From Westiellopsis prolifica IICB1 (GTDB lineage Bacteria > Cyanobacteriota > Cyanobacteriia > Cyanobacteriales > Nostocaceae): a stretch of DNA of 46,527 nucleotides. The notes under the pieces are model-generated. The model was not told the DNA's origin and ran no database searches. It saw only the letters and a list, made by a program, of their open reading frames with translations. Position 1 is the stretch's first letter, and the number at the start of each line of letters is the position of its first letter. The stretch spans positions 1,230,757 to 1,277,283 of the forward strand of contig NZ_NAPS01000002.1 in NCBI RefSeq assembly GCF_004323185.1. Direction: 5' to 3'. A program made the position numbers and the translations under genes. Shown piece after piece: positions 34,315-42,337 of the stretch.

Positions 34315-34541
34315 TAAAGATACTTCTCCACCCGACGTTCTTCTAACATCACTTCTACCTGTTCATCGGTCGGCGCTGGCTGGTCGGTCTTCAATAAACC
34401 TTTCATTTGCTTGATAATTTGCGTCCGTTCGGGTTGTTGACTTTGAGTATCTTGTAAGGATTCGACGATCGCACGGATGAGTTCAAGGCGATCGCTTGCA
34501 GACAACTGACGAGCTTCCTCTTTAAGCTTCTGTAGGGTCAT
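34314..34541 (-). CDS. Antitoxin of the truncated PIN toxin
   Basis: This 75-residue hydrophilic protein begins MTLQKLKEEARQLSASDRLE and continues LIRAIVESLQDTQ, ending TDEQVEVMLEERRVEKYL. It matches small antitoxins that precede PIN-domain genes in cyanobacteria, with an N-terminal dimer/DNA-binding segment and a C-terminal toxin-binding tail. An in-frame ATG at 34562 exists, but GGAG stands ~9 nt before the ATG at 34541. Its cognate toxin (34162-34314) is truncated, so it may be an orphan or may now regulate the downstream parDE genes. Confidence 0.7.
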   Translation of the reverse strand: MTLQKLKEEARQLSASDRLELIRAIVESLQDTQSQQPERTQIIKQMKGLLKTDQPAPTDEQVEVMLEERRVEKYL

Positions 34542-34587
34542 AGGAATTACTCCAACAAACATGGTAGGTTTTAAACTGGTTAATCAG

Positions 34588-34610
34588 GCTACTGACTGGG
34601 TATGTTTATA
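34588..34610 (-). promoter_or_regulatory. 23-bp repeat upstream of the PIN antitoxin gene, copy 1
   Basis: The 23 bp starting GCTACTGACTGGG and ending TATGTTTATA are identical to 35538-35560, which precedes a different antitoxin gene. The distance to the antitoxin start (about 47 bp to the ATG at 34541) and the TATAAA on the minus strand suggest a promoter or operator. The element at 34607-34720 is inserted at its upstream edge. Confidence 0.45.
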
Positions 34611-34720
34611 TAGCAATCCTAAATCATAAGCCCTTTGGGCAGGCTGCGCCAACGTGAGAGGCAAGATCCCCGATTTCTGCGAAGTCGGAGATCTGGGACA
34701 ACTCAATTAGAATTTCTATA
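34607..34720. mobile_element. Palindromic ~110-bp MITE-like element, family member 2
   Basis: The ends TATAGCAATCCTAAAT and AATTAGAATTTCTATA are imperfect inverted repeats (13 of 16). The core contains GATCCCCGATTTC and GAAGTCGGAGATC. It shares ends and core with 11367-11471. The second copy of the flanking sequence at 35551-35582 runs from TATGTTTATA straight into GGATAATATCTCAA, which shows the site without the element and implies a TATA-like target duplication. Confidence 0.7.
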
Positions 34721-34790
34721 GGATAATATCTCAAGGATAATATCTCAAATTCCTACAAGCGTTGGCGAAGCCTCTCTGAAAGAGACTCGC

Positions 34791-35294
34791 TTAAAGCATC
34801 CAATCTTCAAAGATGACATCAAAAAGCGATCGCTTAACTCTGAAATTAATAGCCATGATGTCTTGATACAATTGCTCTAGGCTACTAATGGTAATTTTGC
34901 CATCTGCCTGAAGTTTCTTGATTACTGCTAAAGTTCCCTTAACATTCAGTCCCAGTCGATTTGCTTCTTTTCTCGCTGCAAAGTCATCTAAAATTATGTA
35001 GTCTGTCTGTAATTCAATACCTAAAGCAATGGCTTCTGATTCTCCTCTTCCCAGTCGCATAGTTAGACTATTGGCTAAGGAAGTTAATTGAATTGCTTTG
35101 ACGCAAATTTTATCAGAATCAATCAACGCTCTCACATGTTGACAAGGCTCATCAAATTTCGCACTGATTTCTTCAGCAACAAATTTCGGTAAGTAAAAAT
35201 CATCTGGAGAATCAACAAAACAATCCAGAAATCCCAGACGTGATAAAAAAATTAATGGAGAAGAATTAAAAACAACCTTCACAGCGTTTACCAA
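34791..35294 (-). CDS. DUF3368 (PIN-like) toxin
   Basis: The 167-residue predicted PIN-fold nuclease has VVFNSSPLIFLSRLGFLDCF at the N-terminus, LGRGESEAIALGIELQTDYIILDDFAARKEANRLGL in the middle (conserved acidic residues E and D/D) and GTLAVIKKLQADGKI near the C-terminus. This is the DUF3368 pattern, usually paired with a UPF0175 antitoxin, as here. It overlaps the antitoxin gene by 7 bp and seems complete. Its last 25 bp belong to an 80-bp block also found at 33064-33143. Confidence 0.88.
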   Translation of the reverse strand: MVNAVKVVFNSSPLIFLSRLGFLDCFVDSPDDFYLPKFVAEEISAKFDEPCQHVRALIDSDKICVKAIQLTSLANSLTMRLGRGESEAIALGIELQTDYIILDDFAARKEANRLGLNVKGTLAVIKKLQADGKITISSLEQLYQDIMAINFRVKRSLFDVIFEDWML

Positions 35295-35527
35295 TTCTTC
35301 TCAAGTGCGATATCCTGTGGAGTCAAGTAGGAAAACTCAAGCCCCATCAAATCTAATAGCTGCATAAATACATCAGGCTCTAACTCCATAATCTCTGCGG
35401 CTTTTTTCAAGCTAATGACTCTGGAGAATAACGCCCCTAGCACAAACAAAAATGTTTCTTTCTGTTCAATATTATTAAAAAGTTGAATTTCTGAAGCAAC
35501 GCTTCTTAAAACTTCCTTGCTAGTCAT
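35288..35527 (-). CDS. UPF0175 family antitoxin
   Basis: This 79-residue protein belongs to the UPF0175 family, which supplies antitoxins to DUF3368 toxins. The sequence ETFLFVLGALFSRVISLKKAAEIMELEPDVFMQLLDLMGLEF contains the helix-turn-helix-like AAEIMELEPDVFMQLL segment of the family. It is the first gene of the pair and probably autoregulates. The 23-bp repeat at 35538-35560 lies 11 bp before its start codon and is a good operator candidate. Confidence 0.85.
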   Translation of the reverse strand: MTSKEVLRSVASEIQLFNNIEQKETFLFVLGALFSRVISLKKAAEIMELEPDVFMQLLDLMGLEFSYLTPQDIALEKNW

Positions 35528-35537
35528 GAGTTTTCAA

Positions 35538-35560
35538 GCTACTGACTGGGTATGTTTATA
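35538..35560 (-). promoter_or_regulatory. 23-bp repeat upstream of the UPF0175 antitoxin gene, copy 2
   Basis: It is identical to 34588-34610. It is followed directly by GGATAATATCTCAAATTCC, which also occurs at 34735-34753 beyond the toxin's 3' end. The whole DUF3368/UPF0175 cassette is therefore framed by direct repeats. Confidence 0.45.
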
Positions 35561-35584
35561 GGATAATATCTCAAATTCCTACTA

Positions 35585-35640
35585 AAATCCATAGACGCCC
35601 CTTGGGCGGCTTCAAGGTAGAGTAATCCAAAATCCAAAAT
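35585..35640. repeat. 56-bp dispersed repeat, copy 1
   Basis: The reverse complement is identical, base for base as far as I can read, to 40425-40480. It contains the hairpin-forming CCGCCC-AA-GGGGCG core and GATTTTG units. It lies in the dapL upstream region. Confidence 0.8.
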
Positions 35641-35709
35641 AGATTCACCCAAGATATCACACATGGCAGTAAGCTGTTTTATTTAGAGCATTTATAAAAA
35701 TTTACAACT

Positions 35710-36936
35710 ATGGCAACGATTAACGACAACTACCTCAAGCTGAAAGCTGGTTATCTGTTTCCGGAAATTGCCCGCCGGGTCAACGCTTTTGCAGAAGCTA
35801 ACCCAGATGCCAAAATTATTCGGTTGGGTATTGGTGATGTCACCGAACCATTGCCAGAAGCTTGTCGGACTGCGATGATTAAAGCAGTAGAAGAAATGGG
35901 CGATCGCGCTACTTTCAAAGGCTATGGTCCAGAACAAGGTTACGCTTGGCTACGAGAGAAAATAGCTCAATCCGACTTCCAAGCACGGGGATGTGAGATT
36001 GATGCATCGGAAATATTTATCTCTGATGGCTCTAAATGTGATACTGGTAACATTCTTGATATATTTGGCAAAGACAATACTATTGCCGTCACAGACCCCG
36101 TTTACCCCGTATACGTAGATACTAACGTCATGGCGGGAAATACAGGCAGCGCCAACGATAAAGGTGAATTTGAGGGTTTAGTTTATCTGCCAATCACCGC
36201 CGAAAACAACTTCACTGCTACCATTCCCTCGCAAAAAGTTGATTTAATTTACCTCTGCTTCCCCAATAATCCCACCGGCGCAGTTGCGACCAAAGAACAT
36301 CTTCAAGCTTGGGTGGAGTATGCGAGGGCAAATGGCTCGATCATTTTCTTTGATGCTGCTTACGAAGCTTATATTACTGATCCAGAGATTCCCCACTCCA
36401 TCTATGAAATTGCAGGTGCAAGAGAGTGTGCGATCGAATTTCGCTCTTTCTCTAAAAATGCCGGTTTTACTGGTACACGCTGTGCTTTGACAGTAGTACC
36501 CAAGACACTCACAGCCAAAGCCGCAGATGGTTCTAATGTGGAACTCTGGAAACTCTGGAACCGCCGCCAGTCTACCAAGTTCAATGGCGTATCCTACATC
36601 GTCCAACGTGGGGCTGAAGCAGTTTATTCGGAAGATGGGCAAGCGCAAACCAAAGCGTTAATTAGTTTTTACCTGGAAAATGCCAAAATTATCCGTGAGC
36701 AACTCATAGCCGCAGGATTAGCAGTCTACGGTGGTGTAAATGCACCTTACGTCTGGGTGAAAACACCGAATGCTCTTTCCAGTTGGGACTTCTTCGACAA
36801 ATTGCTGCACACCTGCAATGTTGTGGGTACACCGGGTTCTGGCTTTGGTGCAGCAGGTGAAGGCTATTTCCGCATTTCGGCGTTTAACAGTCGCGAGAAT
36901 GTGGAAGAAGCGATGAAGCGGATTACATCCATTTAA
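35710..36936 (+). CDS. dapL: LL-diaminopimelate aminotransferase
   Basis: This 408-residue PLP enzyme converts tetrahydrodipicolinate directly to LL-diaminopimelate, the short lysine/peptidoglycan route used by plants and cyanobacteria. The N-terminus [58 protein letters not shown] and [11 protein letters not shown] are DapL hallmarks. The PLP Lys is in [16 protein letters not shown], and [11 protein letters not shown] carries the fold-I Asn. Length is typical. It is convergent with argD and separated from it by a strong hairpin. Confidence 0.96.
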   Translation: MATINDNYLKLKAGYLFPEIARRVNAFAEANPDAKIIRLGIGDVTEPLPEACRTAMIKAVEEMGDRATFKGYGPEQGYAWLREKIAQSDFQARGCEIDASEIFISDGSKCDTGNILDIFGKDNTIAVTDPVYPVYVDTNVMAGNTGSANDKGEFEGLVYLPITAENNFTATIPSQKVDLIYLCFPNNPTGAVATKEHLQAWVEYARANGSIIFFDAAYEAYITDPEIPHSIYEIAGARECAIEFRSFSKNAGFTGTRCALTVVPKTLTAKAADGSNVELWKLWNRRQSTKFNGVSYIVQRGAEAVYSEDGQAQTKALISFYLENAKIIREQLIAAGLAVYGGVNAPYVWVKTPNALSSWDFFDKLLHTCNVVGTPGSGFGAAGEGYFRISAFNSRENVEEAMKRITSI

Positions 36937-36958
36937 CTTGACCGAAAAAAGTGACCAA

Positions 36959-37115
36959 GCCCCGTTGGGGCGGGTTTAGGGGTGTGGGGTGTAGGGGAAA
37001 GAACTAGCCCCAACAACCTTTGGGATACAAGCCGCGTCTTTTTAAGAAGCTCGCGCCCAAGGGAGCTTGAACTCCCTTGGGCGCTGTTTTCCCTACACCC
37101 TTATTCCCCCACACC
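36959..37115. terminator. Palindromic terminator region between convergent dapL and argD
   Basis: A small hairpin GCCCC-GTT-GGGGC (36959-36971) follows dapL. A perfect 13-bp stem, GCGCCCAAGGGAG with CTCCCTTGGGCGC, lies at 37053-37084, followed by TGTTTT. Around it GGTGTGGGGTGTAGGG (36981-36996) is inverse to CCCTACACCC...CCCCCACACC (37091-37115). The arrangement could stop transcripts from both sides. Confidence 0.65.
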
Positions 37116-37116
37116 G

Positions 37117-38400
37117 CTAGTTTTTGACAGTCGCCATTGCTTTGTCAACAATTTGCAGTGCTGTATTTACTTCTTTTTCACTCACAATCAAGGGTGGTAC
37201 AAACCGGATGACTTTGGGACCGGCTGGTACAAGTAATAAACCCTCGTTAATTGCAGCTTTGACGATATCACCGGCGGTAAGTTCAATGTCTGCTGTTAAT
37301 TCCATACCATTGATCAAACCCCAGCCGCGTACATCTACGATGTGATTGGGGTATTTGCTGGCGATCGCTCTTAAGCCACCTCTGAGCTGTTCACCCCGTT
37401 GTTGGACGTTCTGTAAAATATTCTCTTTTTCCAAAGTCTGACAAACAGCCAAAGCCACACCACAAACAAAAGGATTACCACCAAAGGTGCTAGCATGTTC
37501 ACCTGGTGCGAAGACGTCGCAGAATTTTTTGCTCATCATTGCACCGATGGGGATACCACCACCCAAACCTTTAGCACTAGTAAAGATGTCTGGTTCTACC
37601 CCTAGATATTCGTAACCCCACAATTTGCCACTGCGCCCCATTCCAACTTGCACTTCATCGAAAATCAGTAGCACGCCCGTCTCATCACAAATTTGCCGTA
37701 ATTTTTGGAAGTAGGCTACATCCCCCGGACGAACCCCGCCTTCTCCCTGTAATGGTTCAATCAAAATTGCTGCAACGCGGTAATCACCTTCATCCAACTC
37801 GCTAATTGCCGCTTCTACCGCTGAAATATCATTGTAAGGTACGTAGTGGAATCCAGGTACTAGGGGATCGAAATTTTTTTGATACTTTGGCTGCCCTGTG
37901 GCAGTAATAGTTGCTAACGTCCGTCCGTGGAAACTGGAGTGAGTAGTGATAATAATTGGACGTTCGATTTGCAACTCTGTGTGAGCGTATTTACGCGCCA
38001 GCTTAATTGCAGCTTCGTTTGCTTCTGCCCCTGAATTGCAGAAAAATACGCGATCGGCACAGGAATGGTCAACGAGCCATTTTGCCAACTCTCCCTGTTC
38101 GGGAATGTAGTATAAATTAGAAACGTGATGCAGTTTTTGAATCTGCCGTGTCACCGCCTCTACCATGGCTGGGTGAGCATGTCCCAAGGTGCAAGTAGCA
38201 ATCCCTGCTACAAAATCGAGATATTCTCGTCCTTGGGTATCCCAAACGCGACAGCCTGCACCCCGCTCTAAAGCGAGGGGAAACCGCCCATAGGTAGACA
38301 TAACAGCCGCATCAAAACTATCAGCATCAAAGGTGGTAGATGATGCAGTACCTGACTCTGGAGTAATGGGGTGTTGTTGAATTAGAGTTTCTAGGCTCAC
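37117..38400 (-). CDS. argD: Acetylornithine aminotransferase
   Basis: The 427-residue class III PLP aminotransferase acts in arginine synthesis and, by family side activity, possibly in the succinyl-DAP step, which dapL makes unnecessary here. YLDFVAGIATCTLGHAHPAM, VFFCNSGAEANEAAIKLARK, SFHGRTLATITATGQPKYQ, LLIFDEVQVGMGRSGKLWGY and the PLP Lys in FTSAKGLGGGIPIGAM are all present, as is HASTFGGNPF. The first ~35 residues are a poorly conserved Ser/Thr-rich lead. It is convergent with dapL. I saw no regulatory box for arginine control. Confidence 0.94.
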   Translation of the reverse strand: MSLETLIQQHPITPESGTASSTTFDADSFDAAVMSTYGRFPLALERGAGCRVWDTQGREYLDFVAGIATCTLGHAHPAMVEAVTRQIQKLHHVSNLYYIPEQGELAKWLVDHSCADRVFFCNSGAEANEAAIKLARKYAHTELQIERPIIITTHSSFHGRTLATITATGQPKYQKNFDPLVPGFHYVPYNDISAVEAAISELDEGDYRVAAILIEPLQGEGGVRPGDVAYFQKLRQICDETGVLLIFDEVQVGMGRSGKLWGYEYLGVEPDIFTSAKGLGGGIPIGAMMSKKFCDVFAPGEHASTFGGNPFVCGVALAVCQTLEKENILQNVQQRGEQLRGGLRAIASKYPNHIVDVRGWGLINGMELTADIELTAGDIVKAAINEGLLLVPAGPKVIRFVPPLIVSEKEVNTALQIVDKAMATVKN

Positions 38401-38540
38401 CTGTTTGGCTCCCTAAATTCTTTATTATAGGGTGATTAACTGGTCTGATAGAAATCCGTCAAAATTTCTTATCCTTCCTAATATTTCATCTTAAGCTGAC
38501 ACTCGGTTATCCTCAAAACGAGTGGCGATGGTGAATAATT

Positions 38541-39605
38541 GTGTACTCAAATCTGGAACAAAAATATCAACGCATCCAAAAAGAGTTAATGTTAGGAGCG
38601 ATCGCTCTGGCTGGTGTCTTTTTGATTGGTACTTTATGGTACGCCCTAGTAGAACGCTGGTCATGGGAAGATGCAGCATATATGACAGTCATTACCTTAG
38701 CTACCGTTGGTTATGGTGAAACCCATCCACTAGGAGACAGAGGACGACTATTTACCATCGCCTTAATTTTAATGGGTGTAATTACTATTGGTTATATAGT
38801 TAATAGATTTACAGAAGCAATTATTCAAGGCTACTTTCAAGAAGGAATTCGATTTCGGCAGGTGCGGCGGGCAATGGAATCTTTATCAGGGCATTATATC
38901 ATCTGTGGATTCAGTCGGACTGGTCGGCAAATTGCGATAGAATTTCAAGCAGAAGGCGTCTCTTTTGTGATTATTGATTCTGATGCCGAATCTGTAAGAA
39001 AAGCGCAGGAACAAGGTTACACTATATACCAAGGTGATGCCACCCTAGATGAAACTTTATTGAGAGTAGGCATTGAGAGAGCAGTTTGCATAGTTGCAGC
39101 CCTTCCTTCCGACGCAGAGAATTTATACACAGTACTTTCCGCTAAATATTTGAATCCAAGCATTCGGGCGATCGCCAGAGCCAGTACAGAAGAAGCTTTG
39201 CAAAAGTTGCAACGCGCGGGTGCAGATAGTGTAATTTCTCCTTATATTACTGGTGGTAAAAGAATGGCTTCTGCTGCTCTTAGACCTCAAGTTATGGACT
39301 TTGTAGATGGAATTATCTCAGGTACAGACCGACAATTATACATGGAAGAATTTTTGCTTGACCCCAAAGTGTGTCCTATGGTAGGACTGACTCTTGGACA
39401 AGCCAGATTACGAGCGCAAACAGGTGCATTGATACTCGCTGTCCGACGCAACGACGGCACTCTCATCGGTGGTCCCACTCCTGATACAGTATTTATGCCA
39501 GCAGATGTATTAATTGCTATGGGTACACCAGAACAACTACGCGCCCTCAATCAACTTCTTGGGCCAATTGGTTCTAAGCAGTTACGGAAACCAAAGAATA
39601 GTTGA
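38541..39605 (+). CDS. Ion channel with RCK (TrkA-N/TrkA-C) domains
   Basis: The 354-residue potassium channel subunit has a first membrane helix at ~17-38, the pore loop with the selectivity filter TVGYGE (ITLATVGYGETHPLG), and a second helix at ~74-95. A cytoplasmic RCK domain follows, with the Rossmann motif YIICGFSRTGRQIA and VIIDSDAESVRKA, then a TrkA-C domain (from ~255; GLTLGQARLRAQTGALILAVRR). The architecture resembles MthK-type channels gated by ligand binding to the RCK ring. The start is the GTG at 38541; no clear ribosome-binding site was found. Tandem repeats follow the gene. Confidence 0.92.
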   Translation: MYSNLEQKYQRIQKELMLGAIALAGVFLIGTLWYALVERWSWEDAAYMTVITLATVGYGETHPLGDRGRLFTIALILMGVITIGYIVNRFTEAIIQGYFQEGIRFRQVRRAMESLSGHYIICGFSRTGRQIAIEFQAEGVSFVIIDSDAESVRKAQEQGYTIYQGDATLDETLLRVGIERAVCIVAALPSDAENLYTVLSAKYLNPSIRAIARASTEEALQKLQRAGADSVISPYITGGKRMASAALRPQVMDFVDGIISGTDRQLYMEEFLLDPKVCPMVGLTLGQARLRAQTGALILAVRRNDGTLIGGPTPDTVFMPADVLIAMGTPEQLRALNQLLGPIGSKQLRKPKNS

Positions 39606-39685
39606 TCGGGGACGGGGATTGGGGACTAGGGAGACTAGGGGGACAAATAACAATTGACTATTGACTATTGACCATTGACCAATAA

Positions 39686-40240
39686 CTAATCAATTTCTTT
39701 CCAACCATGCAAAGGGGCGATATTTTGAATTGCCTTTTTAGTGATAGCTGGGGGGGCTACTGAGAGTAAAATGCTAGGATAAACTGCCATGCCCCATCTA
39801 GGATGAACTAGGACACGGCATTTATTTTCTATAACTGGATAACCGAGTAAAGCTTTGACAACAGCTGTGTCATCGTGAGGAATTATCCCCGGATGAGAAA
39901 GTAAAGGGTAGCCTGTGCGGGGATCGATGAGGTCTGTCAAATAACCGCGATCGCGCAAATTAAAAGCCACATCTAAGCCAAACCTCATAAATTTTTCGCG
40001 TAATTTTTGTTTTTCCGCTTCAATTTCTGGCGTGCTTATTATCATTTCGTAGCTAGATTGTTGTAAAACAATCACCACCCACAAAAAAAGCTGATGTTTC
40101 CAATCAGGTAAGATCCGTTCGCAGTTGGCACAAATGTACTGACTCGGAGAATGAATAGAAATCTCAATCGCTTGTCCGCTTGTGCCAACCAAATTAATAG
40201 GATAGCCTGCAACAAAAGTGTTAAGCGTTGGATAGTTCAC
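39686..40240 (-). CDS. MMADHC-like (methylmalonic aciduria and homocystinuria type D) protein
   Basis: This 184-residue soluble protein resembles a cyanobacterial group that carries the name of the human cobalamin-trafficking protein MMADHC. Features I recall from that group are ICANCERILPDWKHQLFLWVV, REKFMRFGLDVAFNLRDRGYLTDLIDPRTGYPLLSHPG and ENKCRVLVHPRWGMAVYP. Cys residues in CANCE and NKC could matter for metal or cobalamin chemistry. Function in cyanobacteria is not established; a role in B12 handling is inference from the name. It is convergent with the K+ channel gene, with tandem repeats between. Confidence 0.65.
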   Translation of the reverse strand: MNYPTLNTFVAGYPINLVGTSGQAIEISIHSPSQYICANCERILPDWKHQLFLWVVIVLQQSSYEMIISTPEIEAEKQKLREKFMRFGLDVAFNLRDRGYLTDLIDPRTGYPLLSHPGIIPHDDTAVVKALLGYPVIENKCRVLVHPRWGMAVYPSILLSVAPPAITKKAIQNIAPLHGWKEID

Positions 40241-40424
40241 TTATCTTATTTTGTTTTTTTCAAGTTTTTTAATCTTTCCTTTGTATAGATGATAACTCTG
40301 AAAGTTTCAAAAAAATCATCAAATATATTAAAAGAATAGTTGTCTTTGCAGCTTTTATTAATTATTTATTATTTCTTAATCTTGTGGTGATATTTTCTTA
40401 ACCTCTGAGCAAGATGGCTATACT

Positions 40425-40480
40425 ATTTTGGATTTTGGATTACTCTACCTTGAAGCCGCCCAAGGGGCGTCTATGGATTT
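40425..40480. repeat. 56-bp dispersed repeat, copy 2 (inverted)
   Basis: This is the inverted identical copy of 35585-35640, ~4.8 kb away. It is followed by more GATTTTG units (40480-40555) and a GGAGGTTTCCTCC palindrome near 40504. The rest of the 40241-40665 gap is AT-rich, and I see no gene in it. Confidence 0.8.
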
Positions 40481-40665
40481 TGGATTTTGCGAAAAGTTTG
40501 AGCGGAGGTTTCCTCCGATCAAAGCTTTTAAAGACGGATTTTGGATTTTGGATTGGGAAACTTTTTGTGCATAAAAGTTCTATGAATCTATCTGTCGCAT
40601 TCTTTTTTTAAATTGGTGTTAGTGGTTATTAGACACCACTAATACCATTTCATGTCTATTGACAA

Positions 40666-40872
40666 TTAATTTAGTTTCAAAGCATTGACTGGAACTTGAT
40701 CCCAGGAATTAACTGTCCGTAACTGTGCTACCCAACCTGCTATTTTTTGTGTTTCAGTCAAGTTTTTCTTAAAAGACTCATGACACTCTTGAGCTTGGGA
40801 CTCATTACAGCAGGCTATACAGGCATAAATCAAGCCAGATGGATCAATTTGCTCATTCACCCAAATAGTCAT
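40666..40872 (-). CDS. Small conserved cyanobacterial protein of unknown function
   Basis: This 68-residue soluble protein starts MTIWVNEQIDPSGLIYACIA and continues CCNESQAQECHESFKKNLTE, ending WVAQLRTVNSWDQVPVNALKLN. Three cysteines cluster near residues 18-30 (C..CC and EC), which might bind a metal or be redox-active. I recall near-identical small proteins in other Nostocales but no function. GAGGG lies ~9 nt before the ATG at 40872. It is monocistronic, with a stretch of AT-rich DNA upstream and downstream. Confidence 0.7.
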   Translation of the reverse strand: MTIWVNEQIDPSGLIYACIACCNESQAQECHESFKKNLTETQKIAGWVAQLRTVNSWDQVPVNALKLN

Positions 40873-41029
40873 GCTCTATTCCCTCAAAAAGTCAAGTGAA
40901 AAAATAATACGTTATTTTAGGGTACTCTCTTTAACACTCCCCTGGCTACTTCGTTGAGTGAGGGGTCTTTACATCCCAGGAGAAGCAGGGAGTGTCGGAA
41001 GTGTGGGAAGAATTATTTGACAAGTCTCT

Positions 41030-41080
41030 TCCCAATGACCAATGACCAATGACAAATGACAAATGCCCAATGACAAACTA
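41030..41080. repeat. TGACCAA/TGACAAA tandem repeats
   Basis: Six to seven units of CAATGAC(C/A)AA lie immediately downstream of devC. They are of the same type as the arrays at 7905-7982, 13200-13290, 25549-25660, 31640-31680, 32463-32495 and 39645-39690. Confidence 0.75.
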
Positions 41081-41082
41081 CT

Positions 41083-42249
41083 TTAAAATACATCAGCAGG
41101 ATCAACAGAATTTAATTTTCGCATTGTGGTAACTGCTGAAATCATACACATAGTTACAGTTAAAAAAAATACAGTAACGCCGCGTTCGATAGTCATAAAA
41201 ATCGGCAGCATAGTAGCATTAGCAGCTACCAGATACAGTCCTAATGAAACAAGAAATCCTGGTACGTAACCCAATACAGCTAGGAGTAAAGCTTCTTGAA
41301 GAAGGACTGCGATTAAATAGCGATCGCTATATCCAATTGCTTTAAGCATGGCATATTGCGGCAAGTGATCCGCAATATCGGCATAAATAATCTGATAAAC
41401 AATCACAATACCGACAATAAAAGATACCATTACACCTAAACCAAAAACAAAACCTATGGGAGTTTTTTTTGCCCAATAAGCTTTTTCTAACTGAGCAAAT
41501 TCTTCATTAGTAAGAATCATGACATCATCAAGTAAATCATTGATTAAACTTTGAGCTACTTGTTCTGGATCTGCATCTGGTTGTAACTTAATTAGACCAA
41601 TCTCAATCTGTTCTGGATGATGATTGGAAAATAAATGCAAAAAAGTTGAATCACTGGTAATCAAATTTCCATATGCACCAAATGATGCACCCAAAGTAAA
41701 TAAACCTACAACCCGGACGTTTACATCATTTAATTCAGTTTCTAGAATTGCTTGTTGTTGGAATAAAGTAGCGATGGGACCAAACTCTGGTAAAGAACCT
41801 TGATCAAACAACACCGTATTCAATTTTTGCAACTGACTGCGGTTTTGCTCAACTTCAGGAAATTTAAATGCAGTGGTTCTTGGGTCTGTGCCAAATACTA
41901 AAATAGTTTGCCAACGGCGTGTTTGGGGATTTCTCCATTTTCCGTAACCCATATAAAGCGGGCTTACCGACTCTACACCTTTAAATCCTAACGCCTGATA
42001 TAATCGTTCCCTAGTAAAACTTTTGACTGAATATACACTTTTAAAATGGGAACTTACCATTACTAAATCTGTATCTAAACTTCTTTGTGGTGCCGTGGAA
42101 CTACTAAATAATGAAGCTTCAAATCCCATTTGAGCGCAAATCATGATATTTGCAAAGGCAATACCTACTACCGCCACCACTAAACGAGTCTTCTGTTTAA
42201 TTAGCTGTCGCCATGCTAGGAAGATTGTACGAAAATATTTGCGAAGCAT
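41083..42249 (-). CDS. devC: DevC-type ABC transporter permease (lone gene)
   Basis: The 388-residue permease of the DevC/MacB-like FtsX group starts MLRKYFRTIFLAWRQLIKQK. A first membrane helix lies at ~22-42 (LVVAVVGIAFANIMICAQMG), a large extracytoplasmic domain at ~45-265, and three C-terminal helices (VMVSFIVGIVIVYQIIYADI, LLQEALLLAVLGYVPGFLVS and GVTVFFLTVTMCMISAVTTM). In heterocyst formers, DevBCA exports glycolipids with TolC. Here neither devB (adaptor) nor devA (ATPase) adjoins it: downstream is repeat DNA and upstream are inserted elements, so a former operon may have been broken or partners may be encoded elsewhere. Confidence 0.88.
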   Translation of the reverse strand: MLRKYFRTIFLAWRQLIKQKTRLVVAVVGIAFANIMICAQMGFEASLFSSSTAPQRSLDTDLVMVSSHFKSVYSVKSFTRERLYQALGFKGVESVSPLYMGYGKWRNPQTRRWQTILVFGTDPRTTAFKFPEVEQNRSQLQKLNTVLFDQGSLPEFGPIATLFQQQAILETELNDVNVRVVGLFTLGASFGAYGNLITSDSTFLHLFSNHHPEQIEIGLIKLQPDADPEQVAQSLINDLLDDVMILTNEEFAQLEKAYWAKKTPIGFVFGLGVMVSFIVGIVIVYQIIYADIADHLPQYAMLKAIGYSDRYLIAVLLQEALLLAVLGYVPGFLVSLGLYLVAANATMLPIFMTIERGVTVFFLTVTMCMISAVTTMRKLNSVDPADVF

Positions 42250-42337
42250 TACCAGAGTCCTTGGGCAAGTCCTCTAATATATCTCTGGCAAAAGTGATTA
42301 AAAACCGGATAAAAGGCGATCGCTCTTCCTCATAAGA

